NCBI GenBank assembly: GCA_023678885.1
Contig: CM043006.1
Coordinates: 10,691,948 to 10,755,947 of the forward strand
Reading direction: 5' to 3'
DNA: 64,000 bases
From: Pogostemon cablin
Lineage: Eukaryota > Streptophyta > Magnoliopsida > Lamiales > Lamiaceae
Position 1 is the first letter of the stretch. The number at the start of each line of letters is the position of its first letter. A model generated the notes under the pieces. The model was not told the DNA's origin and did no database searches. It worked only from the letters and a program-made list of their open reading frames with translations. This document shows, piece by piece, positions 53,149 through 63,866 of this stretch. Position numbers and translations under genes: made by a program.

Positions 53149-54160
53149 GAAGAGCTTTCGCAGGAGGAACACGAGACAACACAAGACCACCCACATCTTC
53201 CTTCATCCACCAAACCCTACCATCATCCGAAAGGATCGTGAGAGAGGTTCGTCTGGCAAGTCAAGTAAGATCATACCAACTAGCCATGATTGTTCTTAGA
53301 TAAATCATGGGCAAGAACCACCTTGGTAGTTCTAGGGTTGTGAAAGTTTTTTGAGTTAATCGAATTTTCATGTGTAAACTCCGTACAACACTACTTGTGG
53401 ATTATTTTATATAAGATTGTGCTTTTTCAATTCATACTCACGGTCGTTTTGTGCATCATTAACTGTTATGTAGAGTCTGAATACATCTCTTTGTTATTGA
53501 TTGAGTGCGTTCACCGTTGAGCAGAATCATATGTTATAATTCTAAGTGAAGGGATTCCAAAGTCTTATTTGAACTATCTTATATAGATACTTGTTAATTG
53601 AATTATATTCGGGTTAATAAGTATGATAAGGAGTATTACTTTATAGTACCTAAAAAAGAGAGATCAAATCGGGTTAGAGTACTAAGTGCACAGGAAATAA
53701 TTGATTATGATAGTACCTAGAAAGGGGGTGAAGTATACATCTTGCTCCAGGGGTATTCACACGTGACATACGCTTGCTTACTTGTGTCTATAGAGTATGC
53801 TTGCATGGTTTAGTGATACATCCATATTCCACAAGACAGAGTCGAACATCAACACGTGGAAAGGAAATTAACGAATAAAACTGGATTACCTGAAGAACTA
53901 CTCCATTACTTACTTGATCACAACTGAATTTCCGCTACTGTTTATTTATTTATCTTGCTATTTTAATTATAGGTTATTTAGTTTCTTAGCAAAACCAAAT
54001 CAAATTTGACAATATAATCTTCATTGACTAGAATATAATTGAATTGATAATAATCCATCCCTATGGTTCGATAATCACTTGGTCGCCTATCGAGACTACA
54101 ATTGATATCCTTGTACTTGAGGATTAATTTTATGTTTTGAGAAAACGCTCATCAAGTTCT

Positions 54161-54178
54161 TTGCGCTACTACCGGGGA
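54161..54178 (+). other. Primer binding site of B, degenerate tRNA-Asp
   Basis: TTGCGCTACTACCGGGGA matches the tRNA-Asp complement at 13 of 18 positions. The CCGGGGA end is intact, and position and spacing after the LTR equal those of D. Mutation has damaged it. Confidence 0.75.
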
Positions 54179-54256
54179 TGGTATTAAATATCTTTTGATT
54201 AAATCTAGTTTAATAAAGATTATCTTATTCTTGTTTTTGATTTCTAACACTTTTTC

Positions 54257-54436
54257 TTCTTATGTGTATGCTCATGAGCTCCTGCATCTGTTGTTCTTAG
54301 GTGTATGATCCTTTGTTCTTTAAGACTTCATGGATGGCAAGTGTATCAGGATTCGCTATCATGTTGACTGTTTTTACTTTCAAATTATCTTCGGTTGCAG
54401 TTTCAATCTCATCCTCATGAGCTCCTGCATCTGGGT
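54257..54436. other. Micro-inversion in the gag start of B
   Basis: ATGCTCATGAG at 54268 corresponds to the gag start (MLTRSKKG in the minus-strand copy). Directly after it, the next segment (about 54288-54420) encodes gag residues on the minus strand: NLKVKTVNMIANPDTLAIHE, which corresponds to VDMAVNPDNLAIREI in normal orientation at 22933. The inverted block is bracketed by a direct repeat TCATGAGCTCCTGCATCTG (about 54269-54287 and 54415-54433). Confidence 0.75.
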
Positions 54437-55761
54437 TGTTAGAAGCGAGAGGGACCAGAGCCAATTTCGATTTACACCCTGCTCTTATCACCATGATTGA
54501 AAGGAGTCCCTTCTCTGGGGGAACATTCGAAGATCCTCAGCAACATCTTAATAAGTTCCTTGGTTATCCTAGTACACAAAAAGATGCAAGAGCTCATGAG
54601 GATGCGAGAAAGATCATATTATTTAAATTCTCATTGAATGAAAATGCGAGAGATTGGTACGATAATCTTGAGGCTGATAAATGTGATACATTGGAGAAGT
54701 TGAAAGTGAAATTCTTGGAGCGATACATGCCACCTTCCAAGGTTTTCAAGATGAAGCAAGAAATCAATCCATTCTCTATCCATGGCAATGAGAAGTTTCA
54801 TGAAGCTTGGGATAGGTTCAAGGACATGCTTCGTAAGTGTCCTCAATATGGGTTATCTAAGGATCAGTACATCAGTATATTCTACAATGAGTTGGACTGC
54901 GACTCTCGAGTATTACTTGATGTTTCTTCTAATGGAGCATTGCTTACGAAATCACCCATCGAGGCCGAGAAGCTTTTCGAGGATATTTCGATGAACTCAA
55001 GGGATTGGCCGACTGATAGAGTGAGAGGCACTTATGTCCTTGGGAAAATTGCATATGTTGAGCACACTATGGTGAAGTTGGGGAGAGATGATGAGATTGT
55101 CTCTAGCTTTGCTAACATTAGTAAGCTACTAGAATCTCAATAAAAGCAGATCACTGATTTATCCAAGAGAGTATCAATAATACAGCAGGATGGTGGCTAT
55201 GAAGGAGTAAGCCAAGAGGAGATCGATGAGGCAAACTACACCATGGGTCAAAGTATTCAAGGAATAGGTACCTGAATCAAGGAAATTGGAATTTATCAGG
55301 GGAATTACAACAACCGTGGTCCCCCAGGTAATTACCAACAACTTAGGAGGCCGGAGTTTTCATTGAGTAATCCGAACAATGCGATTCAGCTTCCTATTGG
55401 TGTTGATCCGGGAGCTAAAGTGGAAGAAGGGAAGCCGGGTTTTGAGGATACAATGAACAAGTACATAGCGAGGAATGATGCGAGAGTAGACCATCTCGAG
55501 GCAAAGTTAGAAAAGAAGATTGATGATAATCATAAGGATTTGACTACGCAAGTAAAAGACCTCACGTTATTGATGGGGGAGATGGCTGGGAATGTAAACA
55601 AATTGACTCAAACTATTGGGAAAAGGAAGTTTCCATCTCAACGTATTGAGAATCCAAAGCCTTGTCATGCCATCACATTGAGGTCGGGAATGCAATATGA
55701 GGGTCCGATGATGCCTGCAAGTCAAATCGAAAGAAATAAAGGAGTTGCTCAACCAGACTAG
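54436..55761 (+). pseudogene. Gypsy B gag
   Basis: Frame 54436-55143 (235 codons) has LLEARGTRANFDLHPALI-like sequence, FSGGTFEDPQQHLNKFLGY, LFKFSLNENARDWYDNLE, RYMPPSKVFKMKQEINPF, KFHEAWDRFKDMLRKCPQYG and FYNELDCDSRVLLDVSSNGALL. It ends in a stop at 55141 after KLLESQ. Past a frame change near 55270, the C-terminal part (55363-55761) has NPNNAIQLPIGVDPGAKVEE, an acidic helix (DHLEAKLEKKIDDNHKD) and KPCHAITLRSGMQYEG. The N-terminus is lost to a micro-inversion. Confidence 0.9.
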
Positions 55762-56110
55762 AGTTGCTCGACCAGACTATCTAGTCGAGTAGAGGTCGAA
55801 CAACCTCAGGAAAAATAGAATTACGATACTCTATTTTCTTACCAGTCGTTCGACCAACACCATGCCTTTCGACTTGACCATGTTGGTCAAATGGAGGTCG
55901 AACAGAAGCAGTACACCGAGAGCTCCCGATCTAGGAACTCGTTCGACCAGAACCAATCTATTCGACCTGACCACATTAGTCGAACAGAGGTCGAGCAACA
56001 TGTTCTGGACCAGAGTATGCGATCAGACGAGCTGCTCGACCAAAAGTAAGTTGTTTAACCAAACCACCCTAGTCGAACGGAGTTCGAGCATAACAGTTCA
56101 GAGCCCAATT
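55740..56110. repeat. TTCGACC/CTCGACC cluster (gag-protease spacer of B)
   Basis: GCTCGACCAGA, GTTCGACCA, TAGTCGAAC and GGTCGAGCA words alternate. The cluster uses the same TTCGACC/CTCGACC mixture as the LTRs of B, while the spacer of A uses the TTCGACC-only form of its LTR. Confidence 0.85.
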
Positions 56111-56181
56111 CGATACCAAATGCGACACCTGTTGATCAGAACACTCCAGCAACATCTCAAGAGCAAAATATCGAGCTTACA

Positions 56182-57280
56182 GTGATTGAAAAGAAGTGGG
56201 AAAGAGCAAAGAGATTGACAGCCAAGAAAGATAAAGCGGAGAAGGTTGAACGCGATGAATGGGGGATTCCCAAAACAAAAATACCTCCACCCTTTCCTCT
56301 CAAACTAGTTAAGAAGGGACTAGAGGAAAAGTTCAAGAATTTTTCAGAGATAATGAACAAAATAAGCTTGAACATTCCTTTCTCTGAAGCAATACTAGAG
56401 ATGCCTTATTATGCCCGCTTTATTAAAGATATTCTTTTAAAGAAGAGAAGCTTGAACGGAATTGAAATGGTGAGTTTGTCTGAGAATTGCAGCTCGATTA
56501 TACAAAAAACTGCCAGCTAAGCTAAAGGATGCGGAAAGCTTCACTATCTTATATGAAATTGGAAAGGGGCCGGCACGTCGAGCCTTGTGTGATCTAGGGG
56601 CAAGCATCAATTTGATGTCGTTGTCCACTTTTAAAAGTCTTGGTTTGGAGGAGTTAACTCCCACATCGGTGGCTCTACAGCTAGCGGATAAATCTATGAC
56701 GTTTTCGAAAGGCATGATCAAAGACGTTCTAGTCAAATTTGAAAAGCTTGTCTTTCCTGTAGATTTCTTATGCTAGAGATGGAAGACGAAAAGGATAATG
56801 CTCCCTTGATCTTAAAGAGACTATTCCTTGTGACTACTGGAGCTATTATAGATGTGCAAAAGGGTAAGCTACGGTTGAGGATAGATAAAGAAGAAGTCCT
56901 ATTTAACTTGGATAAAGCAATGAAGATGCCGATGGTGCAGTGCCACAACATTGATGTGGTGGAGGAGATCATTAATGAAGAGATGTCCCTGATTCTTTCT
57001 AAGGATCCTCTTGAGACATGGTTGTTGGAGTCTCTTACTTTTCCCACTACGGAGCTAGATGAACTCTCCAATGAGGTATGTATCGAATTTCTTCAAAACT
57101 TGCTTGCTTTGGGTGATGACAGGTATGAATCACAAAAGACAAAGGTTGAAGAGGTGAAGTGGACAAGGAAGTGCTTGCCTTTACACAGAGAGAGTGCACC
57201 TCAAGAAGAGAAGAAAGAGGAGTTGAAACCGCTACCGGAGCACTTGAAGTATGCTTATCTTGGTGACAATAAAAAAATAT
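56182..57280 (+). pseudogene. Gypsy B protease and pro-RT linker
   Basis: Order: KKWERAKRLTAKKDKAEKVE, KIPPPFPLKLVKKGLEEKF, then after a frame change near 56520 the active-site motif CDLGASINLMSLSTF (about 56583), GLEELTPTSVALQLADKS and FPVDFLC, then a stop. A further frame holds APLILKRLFLVTTGAIIDV (with G-R-P changed to K-R-L) and the linker LRLRIDKEEVLFNLDKAMKM, ELDELSNEVCIEFLQNLLAL and KYAYLGDNKK. The Asp is intact, but frame changes near 56520, 56770 and 57280 kill the polyprotein. Confidence 0.9.
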
Positions 57281-58931
57281 CCGGTAATTGTATCTTCTTC
57301 TCTTGATGATGATCAACTTGAGGAATTGTTGGATGTGCTTAGGAAGTATAAGTCTGCGATTGGTTGGTCTCTTGGCTATTTGAAAGGTATTAGTCCTTCG
57401 TATTGCATGCATCGAATAAGATTATTAGATGAGGCGAAGACTAGCATTCAGAATCAGCGGAGGGTGAATCCCGTTATTCAAGAAATGATTAGGAAGCAAA
57501 TTCTAACGTGGCTAGATGCATGGATTATTTATCCTATTAGAGATAGTCCCCATGTGAGTCAATTGCATGTTGTTTCTAAAAAAAGGCATGATTATAGTGA
57601 AAGCCGAAGATGGTGAGATGTTAGGCACTAGGATTCCTACGGGATGGCGTGTGTGTACGGACTACAGAAAGTTGAATGAAAATACATGCAAAGACCATTT
57701 TCCCATTACTTTCATGGATCAAATGTTTGATCGTCTTGCGGGTTATGAGTATTATTGTTTCTTGGATGGGTACTCGGGTTATAATCAAATCATGATTGCA
57801 CCGGAGGATCAAGAGAAGACTAATTTCACTTGCCCATATGGAACTTTTGCCTTTAGAAAGATGCCTTTTGGCTTGTGTAACGCACCTGCTACATTTCAGT
57901 GTTGCATGATGGCCATATTTGATGGGTTGATAGAGAAGATCATGGAGGTGTTTATGGATGACTTTTCTATGTTTGGTTCCTCTTTTGATGTTTGTTTATC
58001 TAACCTTGCTACTGTTTTGAAGAGATGCCAAGAAACTAATCTTGTCTTGAATTGGGAGAAGTGCCACTTCATGGTAAGAGATGGGGTTGTTCTTGGCCAT
58101 CATATTTCGGCCAAGGGATTGCAGGTGGATAGAGCAAAAGTGGTGGCAATTGAGAAGCTTCCACCACCTGTGAATGAGAAGGGAGTGCGGTCTTTTCTTG
58201 GACATGCCGGTTTCTATAGAAGATTCATTAAAGACTTCTCAAAATACTCCAAGCCCTTATCTCATTTACTTGAAAAGGATGTGCCTTTCGTGTTTGATGA
58301 AGAGTGTCTAGCAGCTTTTTAGGTTTTGAAGGAATCGCTTATTACTGCACCTATCTTGATCACACCGGATTGGACTCAGCCGTTTGTACTTATGTGTGAT
58401 GCGAGTGATTTAACACTTGGAGTGGTGCTTGGACAGTTGAGGGATAAGAAGTTTTGTGCCATTTACTATGCGAGTAAGACTTTCGATGCGGAATAAAAGA
58501 ACTACATGTTGACTGAAAAGGAGTTTCTTGCTGTGGTGTACGTATTAAATAAGTTTCGACAGTACTTGGTTGGCATAAAGACGATAGTGTACACCAATCA
58601 CTCTGTGATTCGGTACTTGATGGAGAAGAAGGAAACAAAGCCAATGATTATTAGATGGATTATTCTTCTGCAGGAGTTTGATATGGAGATTCGAGATAAA
58701 AAAGCTACGAAAAATGTCTTGGCGGATAACCTATCAAGGTTGGAGACAAGGGAACACTGTGATGATTTGTTTGATTACATAGAAGAGATGTTCCCTAAAG
58801 AAAACATCATGGCGGTGCTTGTTGAAGGAGCTGAAAAAGCATGTGTAGTAGCTGCCCAAGGGATGGATCCATGGTATGCGGATTATGTAAATTACATTGC
58901 TGTAGGAGAAATCCCGAGAGATCTCAACTGA
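57281..58931 (+). pseudogene. Gypsy B reverse transcriptase-RNase H
   Basis: Motifs in order: KSAIGWSLGYLKGISPSYCM, RIRLLDEAKTSIQNQRRVN, then after a shift near 57590 CTDYRKLNENTCKDHFPI, FLDGYSGYNQIMIAPEDQ, FRKMPFGLCNAPATFQ and the catalytic FMDDFSMFGSSF near 57952. LGHHISAKGLQVDRAKV and FLGHAGFYRRFIKDF close the RT. RNase H has MCDASDLTLGVVLGQL, YYASKTFDAE then a stop at 58494, TEKEFLAVVYVL, VYTNHSVIRYLM (family T-D-H altered to T-N-H) and ADNLSRLE. Stops also lie at 58320 and 58929. Compared with copy A it has fewer internal stops but a worse frameshift. Confidence 0.93.
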
Positions 58932-60131
58932 TACCAACTCGCAAAGTTCAAGCGAGATGTTGAAACCTTCATATGGTATGATCCATTTGTCTACAAGATA
59001 TGTACGGATTCTATAGTCCATAGGTGTGTGCCGGAGATAGAGATGGAGAGCGTTCTTGAGTTTTGCCATACACAGTCTAACGGGGGGCACTTCCGGGCTC
59101 AAAAGACGGCAGTGAAGGTACTTCAGTCAGCCCTTTATTGGCCTACCTTATTTAAAGATTGTGAGACCTATGTGGCGTCGTGTGATAGATGTCAAAAGAT
59201 GTCAAGAGATGAGATGCCACTGCAGCCGAGCATTATTGTCGAGATCTTCGATGTATAGGGATAGATTTCATGGGGCCTTTTACCACATCTAATGGATTTC
59301 TCTACATTCTCTTAGCTGTGGACTATGTTTCTAAGTGGGTGGAAGTCATTCCCACTCGCGTGAATGATTCACGGACTGTGTTATCTTTCTTGAAGAAATA
59401 TATCTTTGCCCGTTATGGAGTTCCTAGAGCATTAGTGAGTGATGGAGGTTCTCACTTCGTCAACAAGCTTCTTAAAAGGTGCTTAAGGATTATGAAATCA
59501 AGAATAGGGTTACTACACCCTATCACCCTCAAGCGAATGTGCAAGCGGAAGTCTTCAACCGCCAAGTGAAGCAAATCTTGGAGAAGGTAGTCGGAACCAA
59601 TAGAAAGGATTGGGCTATTAAGCTCAGTGATGTTTTGTGGGGTTCTGGACTGCTTACAAGATGGTGTTGGATATGTCACCGTATCAAATTGTCTATGCGA
59701 AGCCGTGTCACTTGCCCGTAGAGATTCAGCACAAAGCTTTTTGGGCGTTGAGAAGTTTAAAGTTGTCCTTAAAGGATCAAAGGGAGTTGAGGATAACTCA
59801 TATTAATCAATTGGATGAGTTTAGGAATCGTGCTTATAAAAACTCAGAGATCTACAAAGAGAGAATGAAGAAATGGCATGATTCGAAGATCTCATACAAG
59901 GAGTTCAAGCAAGGTGATAAGGTATTACATTTTAATTCTCGCTTGAAGCTCTTCGCAGGAAAATTGAAATCGAAGTGGACGGGGCTGTTCATTATCCATA
60001 GAGCCTGTGGAGTGGGGAGTTTTGAGCTTATGGACAATGATGGGAACATTATCACGGCGAATGGGCATCGTTTGAAGCATTACAAGTCGCCTGATGATGC
60101 TTGCGTCGTCTTTGAGGATACCTTGCACTAG
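58932..60131 (+). pseudogene. Gypsy B integrase
   Basis: The zinc-binding part has FCHTQSNGGHFRAQKT and ASCDRCQKMS. The core has DFMGPF near 59266 with the first catalytic Asp present, VDYVSKWVEVIPTR, SDGGSHFVNKLL with the second Asp, and after a frame change HPQANVQAEVFNRQVKQI with the Glu. MSPYQIVYAKPCHLPVEIQH, KISYKEFKQGDKVLHFNSRL and KLKSKWTGLFIIHRACGVGS form the Athila-type C-terminus, ending ANGHRLKHYKSPDDACVVF and a stop at 60129-60131. Frame changes near 59260, 59480 and 59645 and a stop near 59256 inactivate it. Unlike copy A, all three catalytic acids are still encoded. Confidence 0.93.
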
Positions 60132-60590
60132 ATTGGTACCGTCGTGACTCTCTGACATTAAACATGAGCGCCTGTTGGGGGCTTTCCCTCCCGTTTTATT
60201 GCTTTAATTTCATTAGTGTGAGTAAGAAATTTTTATATTCGATGTGCTTATCATTCGGAAATTACATCTCTTTACAAACTTAGTTTTGACTAAGGTTTCT
60301 ACTAAGTTTGGGGGGTGTGATTTACTTACCTCGTTATAGCACAGAGAATATGATCTTTTCTTTGTAACGTTTGCTAGGGGAATTGATTTTTTGTGGTGTA
60401 TTAAAACTTTAGCCGGTTTTGATGCATCGATTTTTTGCAATTTGTCTAGTGTTTAGTGGAGAGTTGTTGTTTTTGGTGTGATTGCGGAGTTACACTTGAT
60501 GTTATATGGTTTCTCTAGCTTAATTTTTGGATATCTTGATATTTGATGTTGTCCTAGAGTTGAATGTTGCAGGGAGATACGAGAAGGGTA
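60132..60590 (+). other. Post-pol segment of B with internal polypurine tract
   Basis: The segment is non-coding and homologous to 30401-30880 and 48365-48840. A PPT-like CTAAGTTTGGGGGGTGTGAT lies at 60302-60321. Confidence 0.75.
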
Positions 60591-60985
60591 CGAAATTGAG
60601 AAAGATCGAGAGTATGAAGTCGAACGATGGTCGAGCAAGACAGAGAAGAACAGGGGGCACGACGAGGCAAGTTACTCGACTTCGAGCACCTGTTCGACCA
60701 CTAGCATTACGACCACTAGCATTAGGTCGAACGGAAGTCGAGCAAAATGCACAAGTTGTCCAGAAAGGTTGTTCGACGAAGGAATCTAAGTCGAACAAAG
60801 GTCAAGCCAAATGTAAAAATTATCCAAAGATGTCGTTCGACTTAGCACGAGTTGTTCGACCAAGACATTCAGGTCGAACGGAGGTCGAGCTAGGCAATTT
60901 TAAAGGTCAGAGCTGGGTCGTTCGACTTACAAACATTGTTCGACCATCCCTAACTAGTTGAGCTAAGGTTGAACGGGGACTGGGA
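60591..60985. repeat. TTCGACC/GGTCGAA cluster (pol-3' spacer of B)
   Basis: GTTCGACCA, AGGTCGAACG, GGTCGAGC and TCGTTCGACTTA words alternate, followed by a short segment with TTAAAAGGTATTTC. The env-position ORF found at this place in copy A is absent. Confidence 0.85.
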
Positions 60986-62218
60986 GCAGTTTTAAAAGGT
61001 ATTTCATCCCATTCAACACAAGGATAGAGCTTATTGAATGATAAGTGTTATGTGCTTGGGATGAATTCATGATATGAATGGGCTCTTATATTGATGCATG
61101 ATAATTTGTTAATGACAAGTACGTTCTATTTGTACTTATAGTTCATAAAGAATTGATGTTGATTGCATGCTTTGAAGAGTGCTTAGGATTCTATTAACCT
61201 TGTGAGGATTTGAGCCTTTTGATCGTGCTATACGCATGATCGTTTATTCTTGAGAGTCGTTTATATACTCATATTCTAGAACTTGACCTAGAGTCTTGTG
61301 TGAAATCTATAATTGATAGATACTAGGAAGAGATCTTAGACCATTATTGGTGATCGAGTTACTTAGTCAAATTTATCTTACCCTATATAATTATCTTTGT
61401 AAGCCCTTTTGAGCCTTAGGCTTTTCTTTGACAAGCCTTGATATGAGTCGTTTACCTTTTGAGCCTTAAACACCAATTACTAGTAAAGAGTAGAGGTAGA
61501 CTAATGCTCGAGGAAACCTTGAAGTGGGTTAGGAGAAGAGATTTGGTGAAAGAAAATTCGAGAGACAAGAAGTTAAATCTTGTGAGGGATAGTGTCTAAA
61601 ACTTGTATCCCGAATGATAGAGAGGGTAGTGCCTAAAACTGGTACCCTTATACTTGGAGAACACCGAAATTGGCATGTTACTACGGAAAAGAAGATGATC
61701 CAAGTAAAGATGGAGGAATGGTGCATGAACTAGATTGTTAAGGCAAAGAAGTGACGAAGGGAGCAACTGAAAACAATATACCAAGGTAACTCTTTACTAG
61801 TAAAGTTAGTCACTTATCTATATTCTTCCACCTTAACCAAAGAGCCGACATTACATCCTTGAAGCAAGTCCTTTGTGATCCTAGTATTGAGTTGATTATA
61901 GATGGAGTTTTGAGACTTTTGACAAGCTTATGGTTACACGAGTATATAAATTGAAATTGAGTTTTTATGTCAACCATAAGGTGTATATCTTTTACACTTG
62001 AGTGAGAGAGTAAATACTTACCCGTGAGCTAGATGACTTGGCACTCGTAAAAGTATTGTGATTGCTTGATGTTTTTATGTGAATGAAAGGTATGATAGTT
62101 GAATGTTTTAAGTTAATATAATTGCATCTGTTAGGATATGTTGTACCTTGTGATTACACTCTCTAGATGAGTCTGATTTTCGTTGCCTCGGGACGAGAAA
62201 CATGTAAGTTTGGGAGTT
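60986..62218 (+). other. 3' untranslated region and PPT of B
   Basis: Landmarks are shared with A and D: AAGCCCTTTTGAGCCTT near 61400, doubled GGxTAGTGxCTxAAACTxGTAxCC (61587-61650), the perfect palindrome CTTTACTAGTAAAG (61792-61805), and a final AAGTTTGGGAGTT polypurine tract (62207-62218). Confidence 0.75.
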
Positions 62219-63861
62219 TGATGAGAGTGTAAATTCACATGTTTTGGGCTCTGATTTGCGTGGAAATGGAGTACGATTTAGTCTTTTATTGAGACAAATC
62301 GGTACGTTTATGGGGAAAGTCATGAATCAGAGGGTACAAGGGCTATTTGAGCATATTTGTATAGGAAAGCAGGTGAAAAAGGCTTGGAATTGGAAGACAC
62401 GATTTGGAGGCGAGATTAGAGTGTTGTTCGACCAAGATAGCCTGTTCGACCAACATCAACTTGGTCGAACAGAGGGTGACAAGTCGAGCAGATTACCGAA
62501 ACCCCTCTAGAGAAGTAGCTTGACTTGGAGGTGTTGCTCGACCAATGTCGGCTTGGTCGAGCAGATGAGAAGAAGTCAAACAAAGTGGACAAAACGTACA
62601 GTAAGCTCGTTATACTTGAAGGGCTTGCTCAACCAAGCATTAATGTGGTCGAGCAAGAGCAGTTTGGTCGAATAGAATGGCAAAATCGTCCAGAGAGCTT
62701 GCTCGATAAGTAGCTCCTTGTTCGACCAGTATGCCTTGGTCGAACGGCGTGTCGATGATGCTATTTAAGGTAATTTCAAATGTCTTTTACCAAATTTGAC
62801 GTGTGCTTCCAGCAAAGGCCAATCTTAAGCCCATAAGGAGGTCCTATGAGTATAAAAGAAGAGCTTTCGCAGGAGGAACACGACACAACACAAGATAACC
62901 CACATCTTCCTTCATCCACCAAACTCTACCATCATCCGAAGGGGTTGTGAGAGATGTTCGTCTGGCTAGTCAAGTAAGATCATACCAACTAGCCATGATT
63001 GTTCTTAGATCAATCATGGGCTAGAACCACCTTGGTAGTTTTAGGGTTATGAAAGTTTTATGAGTTAATCGAATTTCAATATGTAAACTCCGTACAACAT
63101 TACTTGTGGATTATTTTATATAAGATTGTGCTTTTTTTATTCATACACACGGTCGTTTTGTGCATCATTAACTGTTATGTAGAGTCTGAATACATATCTT
63201 GGTTATTGATTGAGTGCATTCACCGCTGAGCAGAATCATATGTTATAATTCTAAGTGAAGGGATTCCAAAGTTTTATTTGAACTATCTTATATAGATACT
63301 TGTTAATTGAATCATATTTAGGTTAATAAGTAGGATAAAGAGTTACTTTATAGTACCTAAAAAGGAAGATCAAATCGGGTTAGAGTACTAAGTGCACGGG
63401 CAATAATTGATTATGATAGTACCTAGAAAGGGGGGTGAAGTATATGTCTTGCTCCAACGGTATTCACAAGTGTCATACGCTTGCTTACTTGTGTCGATAG
63501 AGTATGCTTGCAGGGTTTAGTGATGCGTCCATATTCCACAATGTAGAGTCGGACATCAATACGTGGAAAGAAAATTAACGAATAAAATTGGATTACCTAA
63601 AGAACTACTTCATTACTTACTTTATCACAACCGAATTTTCGCTATTGTTTATTTATTTATCTTGCTATTTTAATTATAGATTATTTAGTTTCATAGCATA
63701 ACCAAATCAAATTTGCCAACATAATCTTCGTTGACTAGAATATAATTGAATTGATAATAATTCGTCCCTAGGGTTCGATAATCACTTAGTCGCCTATCGA
63801 GACTACAATTGATATTCTTATACTTGGGGATTAATTTTGTGTGTTGTGAAAACGCTCATCA
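62219..63861 (+). mobile_element. 3' LTR of B (1,643 bp)
   Basis: The LTR starts TGATGAGAGTGTAAATTC and ends AAAACGCTCATCA. The microrepeat cluster is at 62425-62755 and TATA at 62851-62857. It is about 60 bp longer than the 5' LTR, mostly in U3 near 62280, where the 5' LTR lacks the ATTTAGTCTTTTATTGAGAC segment. Confidence 0.95.
62425..62755. repeat. TTCGACC/CTCGACC cluster in U3 of B 3' LTR
   Basis: The array has the same order as 52715-53045, with scattered substitutions in both word and spacer bases. Confidence 0.88.
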
Positions 63862-63866
63862 TGTAT

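Larger units (their letters stand above)
52572..54153 (+). mobile_element. 5' LTR of B (1,582 bp)
   Basis: The LTR starts TGATGAAAATGTAAATTC and ends AAAACGCTCATCA. The microrepeat cluster is at 52715-53045, TATA at 53142-53148 in AAGTATAAAAG, and the GTACAACACTACTTGTGG block near 53384. Confidence 0.95.
52572..63861 (+). mobile_element. Near-complete Athila-like copy B, 11,290 bp
   Basis: Both LTRs are complete (52572-54153 and 62219-63861), with a perfect 5-bp duplication TGTAT (52567-52571 and 63862-63866). LTR ends form TGATGA...TCATCA. Internal order is PBS, gag, spacer, protease, RT, RNase H, integrase, spacer, 3' UTR and PPT. The env-position ORF present in A is missing. By eye the last 200 bp of the two LTRs differ at about 8 percent of positions, so the insertion is old. 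At least seven frame changes break pol. Confidence 0.95.
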
